Shown piece after piece: positions 37,068-45,959 of a DNA stretch of 45,959 bases. Source of the DNA: an uncultured Gemmatimonadota bacterium. GTDB lineage: Bacteria; Gemmatimonadota; Gemmatimonadetes; Gemmatimonadales; Gemmatimonadaceae. Made by a program: the position numbers and the translations under genes. A model generated the notes under the pieces. The model was not told the DNA's origin and made no database searches. It worked only from the letters and a program-made list of their open reading frames with translations. Each line of letters begins with the position of its first letter. Within the stretch, counting starts at the first letter, position 1. The stretch spans positions 1 through 45,959 of the forward strand of contig CAIUOO010000013.1 of NCBI GenBank assembly GCA_903900795.1, given 5' to 3'.

Positions 37068-37532
37068 TCACTTGTGGTACGGTTCGCCTCGAATGATGGT
37101 GCCCGCTCGGTACAATTGCTCCGAGAGCACCAGCCGCGCTACCTCATGTGGCAACGTCCATGGCGCCAACGACAATCGGCGGGTTGCCCGACCACGGACG
37201 GACTCGCCAAGGCCATGCGCACCGCCAATGATAAACGCGACGCTTCGTGCGTGTTCTCGCTGATCCTGCAGCCAGCCAGCAAAACGGGTGGAGTCCATCG
37301 AGTCACCGCCCGGATCGCACGCGACGATCTGCGCATCGGCCGGAATTCGCTCGGCCAGTCGCTCGGCCTCGCGCTCCATCACCAGCGTCGGCGTGAGCCC
37401 ACGTCCCGATTCCTCTTTGACCTCGATCACGTCAAGGGGCCAGTAGCGCGCCGCTCGCGTTTCATAGTCCCGAATGGCATCGGCCAGCCCCGCATGGCGG
37501 GGCCGGCCGATTACCAACAGCGAGATCCGCAT
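37068..37532 (-). CDS. rlmH: 23S rRNA pseudouridine-1915 N3-methyltransferase
   Basis: SPOUT-fold methyltransferase that methylates pseudouridine 1915 of 23S rRNA in assembled ribosomes. The 154 residues include VIGRPRHAGLADAIRDYETRAARYWPLDVIEVK, CDPGGDSMDSTRFAGWL, and the SAM-binding knot FIIGGAHGLGESVRGRA with LSLAPWTLPHEVARLVLSEQLYRAGTI, and end in the conserved EPYHK-type tail. It sits 28 bp after gdhA and nine bp before bshC. Confidence 0.96.
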   Translation of the reverse strand: MRISLLVIGRPRHAGLADAIRDYETRAARYWPLDVIEVKEESGRGLTPTLVMEREAERLAERIPADAQIVACDPGGDSMDSTRFAGWLQDQREHARSVAFIIGGAHGLGESVRGRATRRLSLAPWTLPHEVARLVLSEQLYRAGTIIRGEPYHK

Positions 37533-37560
37533 GGCTCCGGAGTCAGCGCCGCATCGACCG

Positions 37561-38871
37561 TCACGCGTAAATGCCGCGGAGCCGGTGCACGGTGGCCACC
37601 CGGCTGATCGATAGCATGTACGCCGCCGTTCGCATGTTCACACGATGCTGCTTCGACAGCGAGAGCACATCCTGGAAGCTGCGGGTCATGATGCCACCCA
37701 AACGCTCGTTCACGTCGGCCTCAGACCAGAAGTAGCCCATGCGATCCTGCACCCACTCGAAGTATGACACGGTGACCCCCCCGGCGTTGGCCAGGATGTC
37801 GGGAATCACGAAAATCCCCTTCTCGTCGAGAATCGGATCGGCGGCCGCCGTCGTCGGGCCGTTGGCCCCCTCGCAGATCACCTTGGCGCGGATACGGGCG
37901 GCGTTCTTGGTCGTGATGACGTTCTCGAGCGCTGCGGGCACCAGCACATCCACGTCGAGCGCGAGCAACGTCTCCGCGTCGATGATCTCCGCACCCGTGA
38001 ACCCTTCCAGCGAACGGTGCTTCTGCACGTACGCGATAGCCGCGTCGACATCGATGCCCTTCGCGTTGTAGAACGAGCCGGCGCGATCGCCGATGCCCAC
38101 AATCTTGCAGCCCTCGGCCGCCATGAGTTTGGCGGCCGTCGAGCCCACGTTGCCGAAGCCTTGCACCGCGACCGTTGCGCCCTTCATCGACAGGCCAAGG
38201 TGATCGAGCGCTTCGCGGGTCACGAGCATGCAGCCACGGCCGGTCGCTTCCTTTCGCCCCTGCGAGCCGCCCATTTCGATCGGCTTGCCGGTCACCACCG
38301 CGTTCTCGGTGCGACCGACATGCATCGAGTAGGTATCCATCACCCACGCCATCACACGCTCGTTCGTGTTCACATCGGGCGCCGGGACGTCCGTGTCGGG
38401 CCCCAGCAGCGAGATGATCCCCTTCGTGTACCGGCGTGTGACACGCTCGAGCTCCCCAACACTCATCGTGAGCGGATCGCAGATCACGCCACCCTTCGCG
38501 CCGCCGAACGGCAGATTCACGACCGCACACTTCCAGGTCATCCACGCGGCGAGGGCCTTCACTTCCTCGAGGGTGACCTTCATGTCGAAACGGATACCGC
38601 CCTTCGCCGGCCCACGAGACGTGTTGTACAGGACGCGATAACCGGTGAACACCTCCACATCCCCGTTGTCGAGTTGCACCGGTACCGAAACGATCAGCTG
38701 CTTTTCAGGATTGCGAAGAATTTTGTAGATGCCGGGCTCGAGATCGAGCAGCTCGGCGGCGCGGTCGAAGCGCGACATCATCGCTTCGAACGGATTCTCT
38801 TCGTTGAGGAACCTGTCCTTGTCCGGGCGGACAATACTGTCCGTCGGCAGGCGGAGGAGGTCGATAGCCAT
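37561..38871 (-). CDS. gdhA: Glutamate dehydrogenase (Glu/Leu/Phe/Val family)
   Basis: Interconverts glutamate and 2-oxoglutarate plus ammonia. The 436-residue hexameric-type enzyme has [18 protein letters not shown], the catalytic Lys and Asp region [20 protein letters not shown] and [31 protein letters not shown], and the nucleotide fold [17 protein letters not shown]. Leu or other specificity cannot be excluded, but the segments fit the glutamate group. It follows lpxK by 24 bp and may be read from the lipid A operon. Confidence 0.93.
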   Translation of the reverse strand: MAIDLLRLPTDSIVRPDKDRFLNEENPFEAMMSRFDRAAELLDLEPGIYKILRNPEKQLIVSVPVQLDNGDVEVFTGYRVLYNTSRGPAKGGIRFDMKVTLEEVKALAAWMTWKCAVVNLPFGGAKGGVICDPLTMSVGELERVTRRYTKGIISLLGPDTDVPAPDVNTNERVMAWVMDTYSMHVGRTENAVVTGKPIEMGGSQGRKEATGRGCMLVTREALDHLGLSMKGATVAVQGFGNVGSTAAKLMAAEGCKIVGIGDRAGSFYNAKGIDVDAAIAYVQKHRSLEGFTGAEIIDAETLLALDVDVLVPAALENVITTKNAARIRAKVICEGANGPTTAAADPILDEKGIFVIPDILANAGGVTVSYFEWVQDRMGYFWSEADVNERLGGIMTRSFQDVLSLSKQHRVNMRTAAYMLSISRVATVHRLRGIYA

Positions 38872-38895
38872 TTCGCCAGGTATTTTGGGCCGGCC

Positions 38896-39975
38896 TCAGC
38901 CGGCGGTGGGAGTGATGGCCCTGCGCGCCGCCAACACCCGAGCCACGACCTGCTCCAGTATCTCGGCGCCTTGCTCGACCACCACAGTCTGGGAAAGATA
39001 CCAAAGCGCGGCTCCGGCGCGAGGCCAAAGCGGCACCAGTTTGACGGCATCTTTAAGCGTGCAAACCACGGCCACTGACGGACCGGCCCGCGCCACGATG
39101 TCCGAGACATCACCGGCCCCGAAGGCGTGATGGTCCGGGAACACGGCGTGATGCCGGACAACCGCCCCCGCCGCCGCCATTTGCTGACCGAACGCATCGG
39201 GATCAGCGATCGCGCTCACGAGAAGCGTCTCCCGTCCGCGAAGCCAGGCCATGTCGTGCTGGAGTTCGTGCGGGACCGACTGGGCGTTGCCGACGATCGT
39301 TGCGGCCAGCCGGACCCCGCCGGGCGCTAATCGGAGCTGCGCGATCGGCACAGACGGAGCCGCCCGTCGTATCGCCGCCCGCACCACCTGCACGGTGTCG
39401 GCGCTCGCCGCCTTGACGGTGATCACCGCGACCGAGGCTCGGTTCAGGCTTTCGAGCGGCTCCCGATACGGCCCGGACGGCAGCAGCCGAAGCGGCTCCT
39501 GCCACGCGTCGGCGCTTACCAAGACGACATCCTCGAGCCGTGCCACCTGACGGTGCTGAAACGCGTCATCAAGGACCGCGCAGTCACACTGCTCCCTTCG
39601 CGCCGTTACGAGTCCAACCGCACGCTCGGCTGCCACCACGACCGGGACGCCGGGGGTGAGCAGCCCATGGACACGCCATTCGTCGTCCCCGTAGCCACGG
39701 AGTACCAAGGCCGGCGACGCACCACTCGCGCGAAGGCGAGATACGAACCACGAAGCCACGGGCGTCTTGCCCGTGCCGCCCACGGTCAAGTTTCCGACCG
39801 ATAGCGCCGGGAGGGCCGGCACGGCGAGCGCACTGCGGCGCGCGCGGCGGTCGAAGCCGGCGTTGCGACGCGCCACGATCGCGCCGAACAGCCAACTGAG
39901 CGGGGCGAGCGCCATGCGTGCGACACGCGCTCCGGTCGCCGACGAACGCCACACGTACGACACGAACGTCGTCAC
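38896..39975 (-). CDS. lpxK: Tetraacyldisaccharide 4'-kinase
   Basis: Phosphorylates the lipid A disaccharide at the 4' position at the inner membrane. The 359-residue protein has a membrane-associated N-terminus (LAPLSWLFGAIVARRN), the P-loop VGNLTVGGTGKTP, LVLRGYGDDE, DDAFQHRQVARLEDVVLV, and the C-terminal FPDHHAFGAGDV and TLKDAVKL. The GTG start overlaps the acyltransferase stop (GTGA). It is the last lipid A gene of the operon; no Kdo transferase (waaA) follows. Confidence 0.95.
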   Translation of the reverse strand: MTTFVSYVWRSSATGARVARMALAPLSWLFGAIVARRNAGFDRRARRSALAVPALPALSVGNLTVGGTGKTPVASWFVSRLRASGASPALVLRGYGDDEWRVHGLLTPGVPVVVAAERAVGLVTARREQCDCAVLDDAFQHRQVARLEDVVLVSADAWQEPLRLLPSGPYREPLESLNRASVAVITVKAASADTVQVVRAAIRRAAPSVPIAQLRLAPGGVRLAATIVGNAQSVPHELQHDMAWLRGRETLLVSAIADPDAFGQQMAAAGAVVRHHAVFPDHHAFGAGDVSDIVARAGPSVAVVCTLKDAVKLVPLWPRAGAALWYLSQTVVVEQGAEILEQVVARVLAARRAITPTAG

Positions 39976-40640
39976 GCGCGCGCCGGCTGACCCGCGAGTG
40001 CTTCCACGCGCGCGAGGGCCTCGCGCATCCGCTGCGCGAATTCCTCCGTACGCGCGGCGGCGGCGCGCACATCGGGATCGCTCAGCATCACCGGCTCGCC
40101 GTACTCGATCGTGACCCGCGCAAACGGCTTCGGGATCTCGAACCCATCCCAGCTACGCAACTGCCACTTGCGATTCACGTGGGCCACAAGCGACACGACC
40201 GGTGCGCCGGCCCGGTGAGCGAGTACCAACGCGCCAGGAGCGAAACGGTAGCGCGGGCCACGCGGGCCGTCGGGGGTGATCGCCATGTCAGCGCCCCGTT
40301 TAAGCACCTGAACGGCCTCGAGCAGCGCCCGCGTGCCTCCGCGTGACGAGGAGCCGCGAACGCCGAAGAATCCAAAGGTCTCAACGATACGCGCGATGAT
40401 CTCGCCATCTTTGTGCTCGCTAATTATCACACCCGTCGGCTGACGATGCGCCCACAGGAGCGGCAGCATCTGCCCATGCCAGAGGGTGAGCACGACGCGC
40501 GATGCATCGGGGGCACGGTCGAGCAGCGCCTGTCGGCCATGCACCTGCACGCGCCAGGTGCTGCCGAGCGCGTACAGCACCCAGGTGCCGAGCCTGATGG
40601 CAACGCGCGTACGCCAGTCGAGCGACGGCGCTGAGGTCAC
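39972..40640 (-). CDS. Lysophospholipid acyltransferase-like protein (DUF374)
   Basis: A 222-residue membrane-associated acyltransferase relative. The motif LTLWHGQMLPLLWAHR corresponds to the His-containing block of this group, and SEHKDGEIIARIVETFGF, RGSSSRGGTRALLEAV, and ITPDGPRGPRYRFAPG are diagnostic for DUF374. Its place between lpxB and lpxK suggests it acts on lipid A, perhaps as a stand-in for a late acyltransferase; the typical LpxL/LpxM family is absent. GTG start overlapping the lpxB stop. Confidence 0.85.
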   Translation of the reverse strand: MTSAPSLDWRTRVAIRLGTWVLYALGSTWRVQVHGRQALLDRAPDASRVVLTLWHGQMLPLLWAHRQPTGVIISEHKDGEIIARIVETFGFFGVRGSSSRGGTRALLEAVQVLKRGADMAITPDGPRGPRYRFAPGALVLAHRAGAPVVSLVAHVNRKWQLRSWDGFEIPKPFARVTIEYGEPVMLSDPDVRAAAARTEEFAQRMREALARVEALAGQPARA

Positions 40641-41761
40641 GCGCTGTTCGACGCGACCAGGTCGCGGATCATCGTGGCCACACGCATCGACGCGCCCGGG
40701 GTACCGAGCATCCCGCGCACTTCACTCAGGCCCGCCTCGGCCAGCGTACGCTCCGCGCTGTGCACGTCAAGCAGCGGCATGAGCGCGTCGGCCACGCGAC
40801 TGGGTTGGAATGCGTCCTGCACAAACTCCCGGGAAACCTCGCGATGCGCCACCACGTTCACCAGCCCGATGTGCGGAATTTTCACCACACGTTTCGCAAT
40901 CGCATACGTGATCGCACTGGTTCGATAGCCGATGACATGCGGAAGTCCAGCGACGGCGGCTTCGAGCGTCGTGGTTCCGCTCTTCAAGAGTCCGGCGGTC
41001 GCGGCACGCAGCACGCTGAACGAGCCACCGTGCACGCGCGGAAACGGACAATCGACTGCGCTGATCTTCACCGTCGGTGCAACGCTGACGACAACATGCA
41101 ATCCGGGGATCCGAGCCTGCAACATCGATGCCGTTTCCATGAACGGACTCAAGTGTCGCGCCAACTCAGCTCGGCGACTCCCGGGGAAAACCGCGAGGAC
41201 CGGCCCATCGGCAGGCAATCCCAGTGCGGCACGCGCAGCCGCTGGAGTGGGCAAGGACTGGGCACGATCAAGCAACGGGTGGCCCACAAATGTCGCATCG
41301 ATCCCGTGGCGCCGCAGCAACCCTTCCTCGAAGGGAAGAATCGACGCGGCCTTGGTGACGACACGCGCGAGTGTGGGCAATCGTCCGGCCCCCCACGCCC
41401 ACACCTGGGGCGTGATGTAATACAAAACCGGCACGCCCGCTTTCTTCGCGACCGCGGCCACCTTGAGATTAAACCCGGGGTAGTCGAGGAGCACCACCAG
41501 CGCCACCCGGCCACTCTGAATGCGCTCGCGCAGCCTCCCAAGGAGCGCATAGTGCTTCGGGATGTGCCTGACCACTTCCGCGAACCCCATCACCGCGAGA
41601 TTCTCGACATCTTCGATGATCTCCACACCGGCGGTTCGCATGTGCCCGCCACCGACGCCAACCATCGCCAGCTCCGGAGCGATGGTGCGAATCGCCTCGG
41701 CCACTTTCCCCGCATGCAAATCGCCCGACGCCTCGCCGACGACGAACAGGATTTCACGCAC
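40637..41761 (-). CDS. lpxB: Lipid-A-disaccharide synthase
   Basis: Joins UDP-diacylglucosamine and lipid X to form the lipid A disaccharide. 374 residues with the start EILFVVGEASGDLHAGKV, VGVGGGHM, GFAEVVRHIPKHY, LLDYPGFNLKVA, YYITPQVWAWGAGR, and the donor site FPGSRRAELARHL. All are typical of the GT19 family. It starts with GTG and overlaps the upstream oxidoreductase gene by eight bases. Confidence 0.97.
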   Translation of the reverse strand: MREILFVVGEASGDLHAGKVAEAIRTIAPELAMVGVGGGHMRTAGVEIIEDVENLAVMGFAEVVRHIPKHYALLGRLRERIQSGRVALVVLLDYPGFNLKVAAVAKKAGVPVLYYITPQVWAWGAGRLPTLARVVTKAASILPFEEGLLRRHGIDATFVGHPLLDRAQSLPTPAAARAALGLPADGPVLAVFPGSRRAELARHLSPFMETASMLQARIPGLHVVVSVAPTVKISAVDCPFPRVHGGSFSVLRAATAGLLKSGTTTLEAAVAGLPHVIGYRTSAITYAIAKRVVKIPHIGLVNVVAHREVSREFVQDAFQPSRVADALMPLLDVHSAERTLAEAGLSEVRGMLGTPGASMRVATMIRDLVASNSA

Positions 41762-42785
41762 GCGTCGCCTCGTCGGATGCTCGCATGACCTGCTGCGCCG
41801 CTTCGATCGCCGTCACGATACGCAGCGCCGCTTCGAGCGCCTCGCGCCCCTCCTCGCCGGTCACCGCCACCGGATTGCGGCCCGCAATCGCGCCGAGGAA
41901 CTGCGAGAGTTCAAGCACCAGCGGCTCACCATCCGGCGCCTCGAGCGGCACCCGCTCCACGAACTCCTCGAGGGCACGCGGCGCGCGCGCCAGCAGCATC
42001 GGATCGAAATCACCGCGCAGACGAAAGAACTCACCCGTGCCCGCCGCAAGATCGAGCGAGATGTATCCGCTGCGCTGGAAGATGCGCAGCTTGCGCAGCC
42101 GTTCACGCGACACGCGACTCGCCGTGATGTTCGCCACCGCCCCGTTGGCGAACGTGAGGCGCGCGTTGGCGATGTCGATCTGCGGCGTCAGCACGGGCAT
42201 GCCCATCGCCTGCACGTCAGCCACGCGCAGCCCGACGAGCGTGTGCACGAGATCGAGGTCGTGGATCATGAGATCGAGCACGACAGCGACATCGGAGCCG
42301 CGCGGATTGAACGGCGCGAGGCGGTCGCTCTCGATGAACCGGGGCCCGTCGACATACGGCATCGCCGCGCGCACCGCACGATTGAACCGCTCGACATGGC
42401 CAACCTGCAGCAACACGCCGGCCGCACGCGCGCGCGCCAGAAGATCGTCCGCTTCTGCTAGGGTGACGGTGAACGGCTTCTCGACGAACACGTGCTTCCC
42501 GCGATCGAGGGCCACCGACGCCACGGCATGATGCGCGGTGGTTGGCACGACGATCGAGACCGCATCGACCTCGTCGAGCATCGACGACAGCGATGCATAC
42601 ACGCGGACACCGTGCTGCGTGGCCACTTCGGCCGCGCGGCCGGGATTCTCATCGACAAACCCAGCGAAGCGATCGCCGCACAGATCACGCAGAATACGCA
42701 CGTGATGCACGCCCAAACCACCGGCGCCAACGACGCCGACGCGCGGCGCATCGCTCCTCGAGAAGGCGCGCGACTCCGGGGTCAT
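41754..42785 (-). CDS. Gfo/Idh/MocA-family oxidoreductase in the lipid A operon
   Basis: NAD(P)-dependent sugar oxidoreductase family member of 343 residues. The Rossmann start GVVGAGGLGVHHVRILRDL, the HVFVEKPFTVTLAEAD motif with the conserved Lys, and LMIHDLDLVHTLVGL (catalytic His/Asp) are present. It sits between lpxA and lpxB. In Acidithiobacillus and Leptospira a Gfo/Idh protein (GnnA) with a transaminase (GnnB) makes UDP-GlcNAc3N for lipid A; no transaminase is found here. In many Alphaproteobacteria this slot holds lpxI. Its substrate is therefore open. Confidence 0.85.
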   Translation of the reverse strand: MTPESRAFSRSDAPRVGVVGAGGLGVHHVRILRDLCGDRFAGFVDENPGRAAEVATQHGVRVYASLSSMLDEVDAVSIVVPTTAHHAVASVALDRGKHVFVEKPFTVTLAEADDLLARARAAGVLLQVGHVERFNRAVRAAMPYVDGPRFIESDRLAPFNPRGSDVAVVLDLMIHDLDLVHTLVGLRVADVQAMGMPVLTPQIDIANARLTFANGAVANITASRVSRERLRKLRIFQRSGYISLDLAAGTGEFFRLRGDFDPMLLARAPRALEEFVERVPLEAPDGEPLVLELSQFLGAIAGRNPVAVTGEEGREALEAALRIVTAIEAAQQVMRASDEATRA

Positions 42786-42796
42786 GGCCGTGGTTC

Positions 42797-43573
42797 TCAG
42801 AATCCGACGCCTCGCTGGCTCGCTTCGATGAAGTCAAGAAAGTGCCGTACGTCAGGTAGCATGCTCAGCTCGGCACGCGCCCTGTCCACGCCCTGACCAA
42901 GATTGAGATCAGAACGGAAGCACAAGCGGTACGCGCGCTTGAGTTCACGAACCACGTCTTCCTCGAACCCCGTTCGGCGTAATCCAACCGAGTTTAGCCC
43001 GAACAACTTGATCGGATTGCCAACGGCCCGAACGAAGGGGGGGACATCCTGCGCCACGCGCGAGCAGCCGCCGATGAACGAATGGCGGCCGATACGCGAG
43101 AATTGATGCACGGCGCACAGGCCGGAAATCGTCGCCTTGTCCTCAACGGTCACATGTCCGGCCAACTGCGTCCCGTTCGAAATGATCACGTTGTCGCCAA
43201 TGTGACAGTCGTGCGCGAGATGCACGTAGCTCATCAGGAAGCAGTTGCGACCAACGCTCGTCGTGATCGAGTGCGCGGTGCCACGATTGATCGTCGCATA
43301 CTCACGGACAGAGGTCTCGTCCCCGATATCCACCCACGTCTCTTCCCCTCGATACTTCAGATCCTGCGGATCGCCACCGAGAATCGCCCCGATGCCGATC
43401 TGCACGCGCTCACCGAGCCGTACGTTGCGCTCCAAGGTCGCGCGCGCAGCGATCTGTGTGCGATTGCCGATGATGCACTGCGGGCCGATGATCGCCCATG
43501 GCCCTACCTCGACCTGATCGCCGAGCTGCGCCGTTGCATCGATCAGTGCCGTCGGATGGATTCGCGCAGTCAT
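42797..43573 (-). CDS. lpxA: UDP-N-acetylglucosamine acyltransferase
   Basis: First step of lipid A synthesis: adds a hydroxyacyl chain to UDP-GlcNAc. The 258-residue protein begins IHPTALIDATAQLGDQVEVGPW, with left-handed beta-helix hexapeptide repeats, and contains the catalytic-His segment YVHLAHDCHIGDNVIISNG, GGCSRVAQDVPPFVRAVGNP, and the helical C-terminus. It overlaps the lpxC/fabZ stop by four bases. Confidence 0.96.
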   Translation of the reverse strand: MTARIHPTALIDATAQLGDQVEVGPWAIIGPQCIIGNRTQIAARATLERNVRLGERVQIGIGAILGGDPQDLKYRGEETWVDIGDETSVREYATINRGTAHSITTSVGRNCFLMSYVHLAHDCHIGDNVIISNGTQLAGHVTVEDKATISGLCAVHQFSRIGRHSFIGGCSRVAQDVPPFVRAVGNPIKLFGLNSVGLRRTGFEEDVVRELKRAYRLCFRSDLNLGQGVDRARAELSMLPDVRHFLDFIEASQRGVGF

Positions 43574-44898
43574 CGATCGCGAACCATCGCGGCCATGTCC
43601 GCCTCCGTGACCACCTGACCATCAACCGTCGCGACGCCACGCATCTTGCACATCATGCCACGGATCTGCAGCACTTCCATCTCGATCCGTAATTGATCGC
43701 CGGGCTTCACCGGTCGGCGGAACTTGACGTTATCCAGCGACAGGAAGTACACGACCTTACTCGACGGATCGGCGATGGTGCGCATGAGCAGCATGCCACC
43801 CACTTGCGCCATTGATTCGATGATCAGCACCCCGGGCATAATGGGATGCCCGGGAAAATGCCCTTGAAAGAACGGCTCGTTGATCGTGACGTTCTTGAGC
43901 CCCACAATCCGCTTCCCTTCCTCGATCTCCAAAATGCGATCGACGAGGAGGAACGGATAGCGGTGCGGTAGCACCTGCATGATATCTTCGATGGAATACA
44001 CGGCGGGCTCCCGGACGGCGTGTTGCACGAGGGCTCGAACCAAGGCGACCGTGCCCCGGTGACTCGGTTTGTGAGCGACGATGTGCGCGCGGACGCGCGC
44101 ACCAGCGAGAACGAGATCACCGACACAATCGAGGGCCTTGTGCCGGGAGAATTCATCGGGCCAACGGAGCATCGTGTCCACCACACCGTCGGCGTCGAGC
44201 ACCACCGCGTTGGCCGTGGATGCCCCCTGAATCACTCCTTTCGAGCGAAGTGCGTCCACTTCGTGCATGAACCCGAACGTCCGGGCTGACGCGAGTTCGC
44301 GCGTGAAACTCTCCGCAGTCACCGCACACTGCGTGCGCTGTCTACCGATGAGCGGGTGCGGAAAATCGATGGTGACGTCGAGCGACAGCCCCAGACAGGG
44401 CCGAGCCTCGTACACCGACTCGCCATCCACCACCCGAATTGACTTGCGCAGTACGAGCCACTCAGGTCGACCGCCGTTGGCGACGAGCCGCGCGCCAAGC
44501 AGCGCCTCGAGAAACGGCGCAGCGCTCCCATCCATAATCGGAGGCTCTGGCCCGTCCAGACCGATCTCGAGATCATCGATGGCCAGCGCGCCAACGGCGG
44601 CCAGTACATGCTCCACCGTGTGTAGCGCCTCCGCGCCCTGGCCGAGCTGCGTCCGACGCTCGGCTTCGACGGCGAGCTCGACGCGCGCGGGAATCGGCGC
44701 GGATCCGGCCAGATCGGTTCGAAGGAACACGATGCCAGTTCCTGCCGGTGCCGGTCGGAAGGTGAGTCGACACGGCTTACCGAGGTGGAGGCCGATGCCT
44801 TCCACCACCGCCTCCGCACCGATGGTGCGCCGCTGCCCGGCCGGTTCAGCCGTCGAGCCGGATAACGCGGCGGCAGACTGTCCAGCCTTCGCGATCAT
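43570..44898 (-). CDS. lpxC/fabZ: Bifunctional LpxC deacetylase / FabZ dehydratase fusion
   Basis: One 442-residue chain carrying two enzymes. Residues about 20-300 are the zinc deacetylase LpxC, the committed step of lipid A synthesis: HTVEH (Glu96, His97), His253 and Asp257 in [13 protein letters not shown], and His280 in HKPSHRG. Residues about 302-442 are the 3-hydroxyacyl-ACP dehydratase Fab[14 protein letters not shown], the catalytic His347 in [10 protein letters not shown], and Glu361. This fusion is known in Bacteroidetes and some related groups. It links lipid A and fatty-acid synthesis, which compete for the same acyl-ACP. The start overlaps the lpxD stop. Confidence 0.96.
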   Translation of the reverse strand: MIAKAGQSAAALSGSTAEPAGQRRTIGAEAVVEGIGLHLGKPCRLTFRPAPAGTGIVFLRTDLAGSAPIPARVELAVEAERRTQLGQGAEALHTVEHVLAAVGALAIDDLEIGLDGPEPPIMDGSAAPFLEALLGARLVANGGRPEWLVLRKSIRVVDGESVYEARPCLGLSLDVTIDFPHPLIGRQRTQCAVTAESFTRELASARTFGFMHEVDALRSKGVIQGASTANAVVLDADGVVDTMLRWPDEFSRHKALDCVGDLVLAGARVRAHIVAHKPSHRGTVALVRALVQHAVREPAVYSIEDIMQVLPHRYPFLLVDRILEIEEGKRIVGLKNVTINEPFFQGHFPGHPIMPGVLIIESMAQVGGMLLMRTIADPSSKVVYFLSLDNVKFRRPVKPGDQLRIEMEVLQIRGMMCKMRGVATVDGQVVTEADMAAMVRDR

Positions 44899-45959
44899 GA
44901 CACGCTCCCTGTCGATTCTACATCCGCAGGCGTCGCGGCGACCGGCTTGCTCACCAGTTGCTCAAGCGGGCGCACGATCTTCGCGAGCCGGGCGATCGCC
45001 GCCGCCGCGCGAAGATGATCTCTGTGCGGTCGCGCCGGATAGCCGGACCACGTTTCACCGGCTGGCACGTTGCCGATCACACCGGCGCCGCCGGCCAAAT
45101 TGGCTCGCGCACCAACCGTGACATGTCCTCCGATCCCCGCCTGACCACCCACCTGCACGCCGTCGCCGACCCGGGCAGAACCTGCCACACCGACTCCGGC
45201 GGCGAAGAAGCAGCCGCGGCCGATACGCACGTTGTGAGCGATCTGGACCAAGTTGTCGATCTTGGTGCCCGCACCGATGACCGTATCGTCCACGCTGCCG
45301 CGGTCGACGCAGCTGTTCGCGCCGACCTCGACGTCATGCTCAAGGACACAGCGTCCCGCGTGCGGTATGCGCACCACGCCCTGGTCCCGGGGAACGAAGC
45401 CGAAGCCTTCCCGACCAACTCGGGCTCCCGCATGCAGAACCACGCGGTCTCCCAGTTCGGTAAACGGGTAGACCACGGCCGAGGCATGCACCCGAACGTC
45501 AGTGCCAAGCACCGAGCCGGCGCCGATGACCGCATGGGCGCTGATCCAGCATCCATCGCCGATCACAGCCCCCTCACCGATGACAACAAACGGGTCAATC
45601 GTCACCCCTTCGCCAAGCTGTACCGCGTCTGCAATGACCGCGGACGGGTGGACACCTACGGCCCTCGGCTCCTTGCGGTGGAATCGCGCGAGGAGGGCAA
45701 CCATGGCGTCGACCGGTTTGTCCACCACGATTCGCGTCGAAGGTGCTCCGGCGAGCTCGGCCAGCTCGGGCGAGATCAACACCACGCCGGCGCGCGACGT
45801 CGCGAACCATTGACCGTACCGGCGGTCCGCAAGAAAGCTCAGCTGATCGGAGCCGGCCCGATCGAGAGGCGCAATGCCCCGCACCTCGACGGTCCCATCC
45901 CCAACCAGCACGCCACCCACCTGCGCCGCAACGGCAGCGGCGGTGATGGGCTGTTGCCC
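44895..45959 (-). CDS. lpxD: UDP-3-O-acylglucosamine N-acyltransferase (5' end outside window)
   Basis: Third lipid A step: N-acylates UDP-3-O-acylglucosamine. The visible 354 residues keep the N-terminal uridine-binding domain ([26 protein letters not shown]) and the left-handed beta-helix repeats with catalytic His in [23 protein letters not shown], then the C-terminal helix. The frame stays open to the window edge, and the bases beyond the GTG at 45920 still encode a family-like start ([12 protein letters not shown]), so the true start is outside the window. Confidence 0.95.
   Translation of the reverse strand, partial: GQQPITAAAVAAQVGGVLVGDGTVEVRGIAPLDRAGSDQLSFLADRRYGQWFATSRAGVVLISPELAELAGAPSTRIVVDKPVDAMVALLARFHRKEPRAVGVHPSAVIADAVQLGEGVTIDPFVVIGEGAVIGDGCWISAHAVIGAGSVLGTDVRVHASAVVYPFTELGDRVVLHAGARVGREGFGFVPRDQGVVRIPHAGRCVLEHDVEVGANSCVDRGSVDDTVIGAGTKIDNLVQIAHNVRIGRGCFFAAGVGVAGSARVGDGVQVGGQAGIGGHVTVGARANLAGGAGVIGNVPAGETWSGYPARPHRDHLRAAAAIARLAKIVRPLEQLVSKPVAATPADVESTGSVS

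Overview
The window is a gene-dense, high-GC stretch of a diderm (LPS-making) bacterial chromosome. It carries Kdo synthesis and LPS-transport genes, a lipid A operon with an LpxC-FabZ fusion, a BshC-like protein, and many start/stop overlaps of the ATGA or GTGA type. This set, and the protein sequences as I recognise them, suggest Gemmatimonadota (Gemmatimonas-like). That placement is an inference; no rRNA or other marker is present to prove it. I see no prophage, insertion sequence, CRISPR array or rRNA.

Layout. From 1 to 19.9 kb nearly all genes are on the + strand: a partial XerD-type recombinase, a TrpG/PabA glutaminase, terC (on the - strand), then kdsB-pyrG-kdsA-kdsC-kdsD-lptC-lptA-lptB-rpoN, which makes CMP-Kdo and the LPS export machine and ends with sigma-54. 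A glycan/membrane module follows: a membrane GT2, a GT4, an LPG-synthase-type membrane protein, a large YfhO-type membrane protein and a DPM1-like GT2. dapF closes the arm. From 20.3 to 45.9 kb every gene is on the - strand. Read in the direction of transcription these are lpxD-lpxC/fabZ-lpxA-Gfo/Idh-lpxB-acyltransferase-lpxK-gdhA-rlmH-bshC-murJ-uvrC-thrC-TPR protein, then DUF512-der-plsY-gpsA-merR, then surE-pcm-hypothetical-short acylphosphatase-apt, tRNA-Arg(CCU) and a TPR-type membrane protein.

The key observation is in the 411-bp non-coding gap between the two convergent arms (19898-20308). At 20107-20134 there is a 28-bp sequence with the full architecture of a chromosome dimer-resolution site (dif). 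On the - strand it has an XerC-type arm AGTGCGCATAA (10/11 to E. coli dif), a 6-bp centre, and an XerD-type arm TTATGTAAACT (11/11 to B. subtilis dif). The gene-orientation switch falls on this site. Octamers matching the E. coli KOPS consensus GGGNAGGG also change strand there: all nine I found by eye point toward it. I conclude that the window spans the replication terminus, with a Xer recombinase gene about 19 kb away.

Other points of interest: a roughly 148-residue extra N-terminal domain on LptB; an oversized LptA/OstA-like protein with a lipobox-like cysteine; a truncated acylphosphatase coupled to an unknown protein; a consensus-like promoter followed by two hairpins just before the DUF512-der operon; and a Gfo/Idh/MocA oxidoreductase in the lpxA-lpxB slot that holds lpxI in other bacteria.
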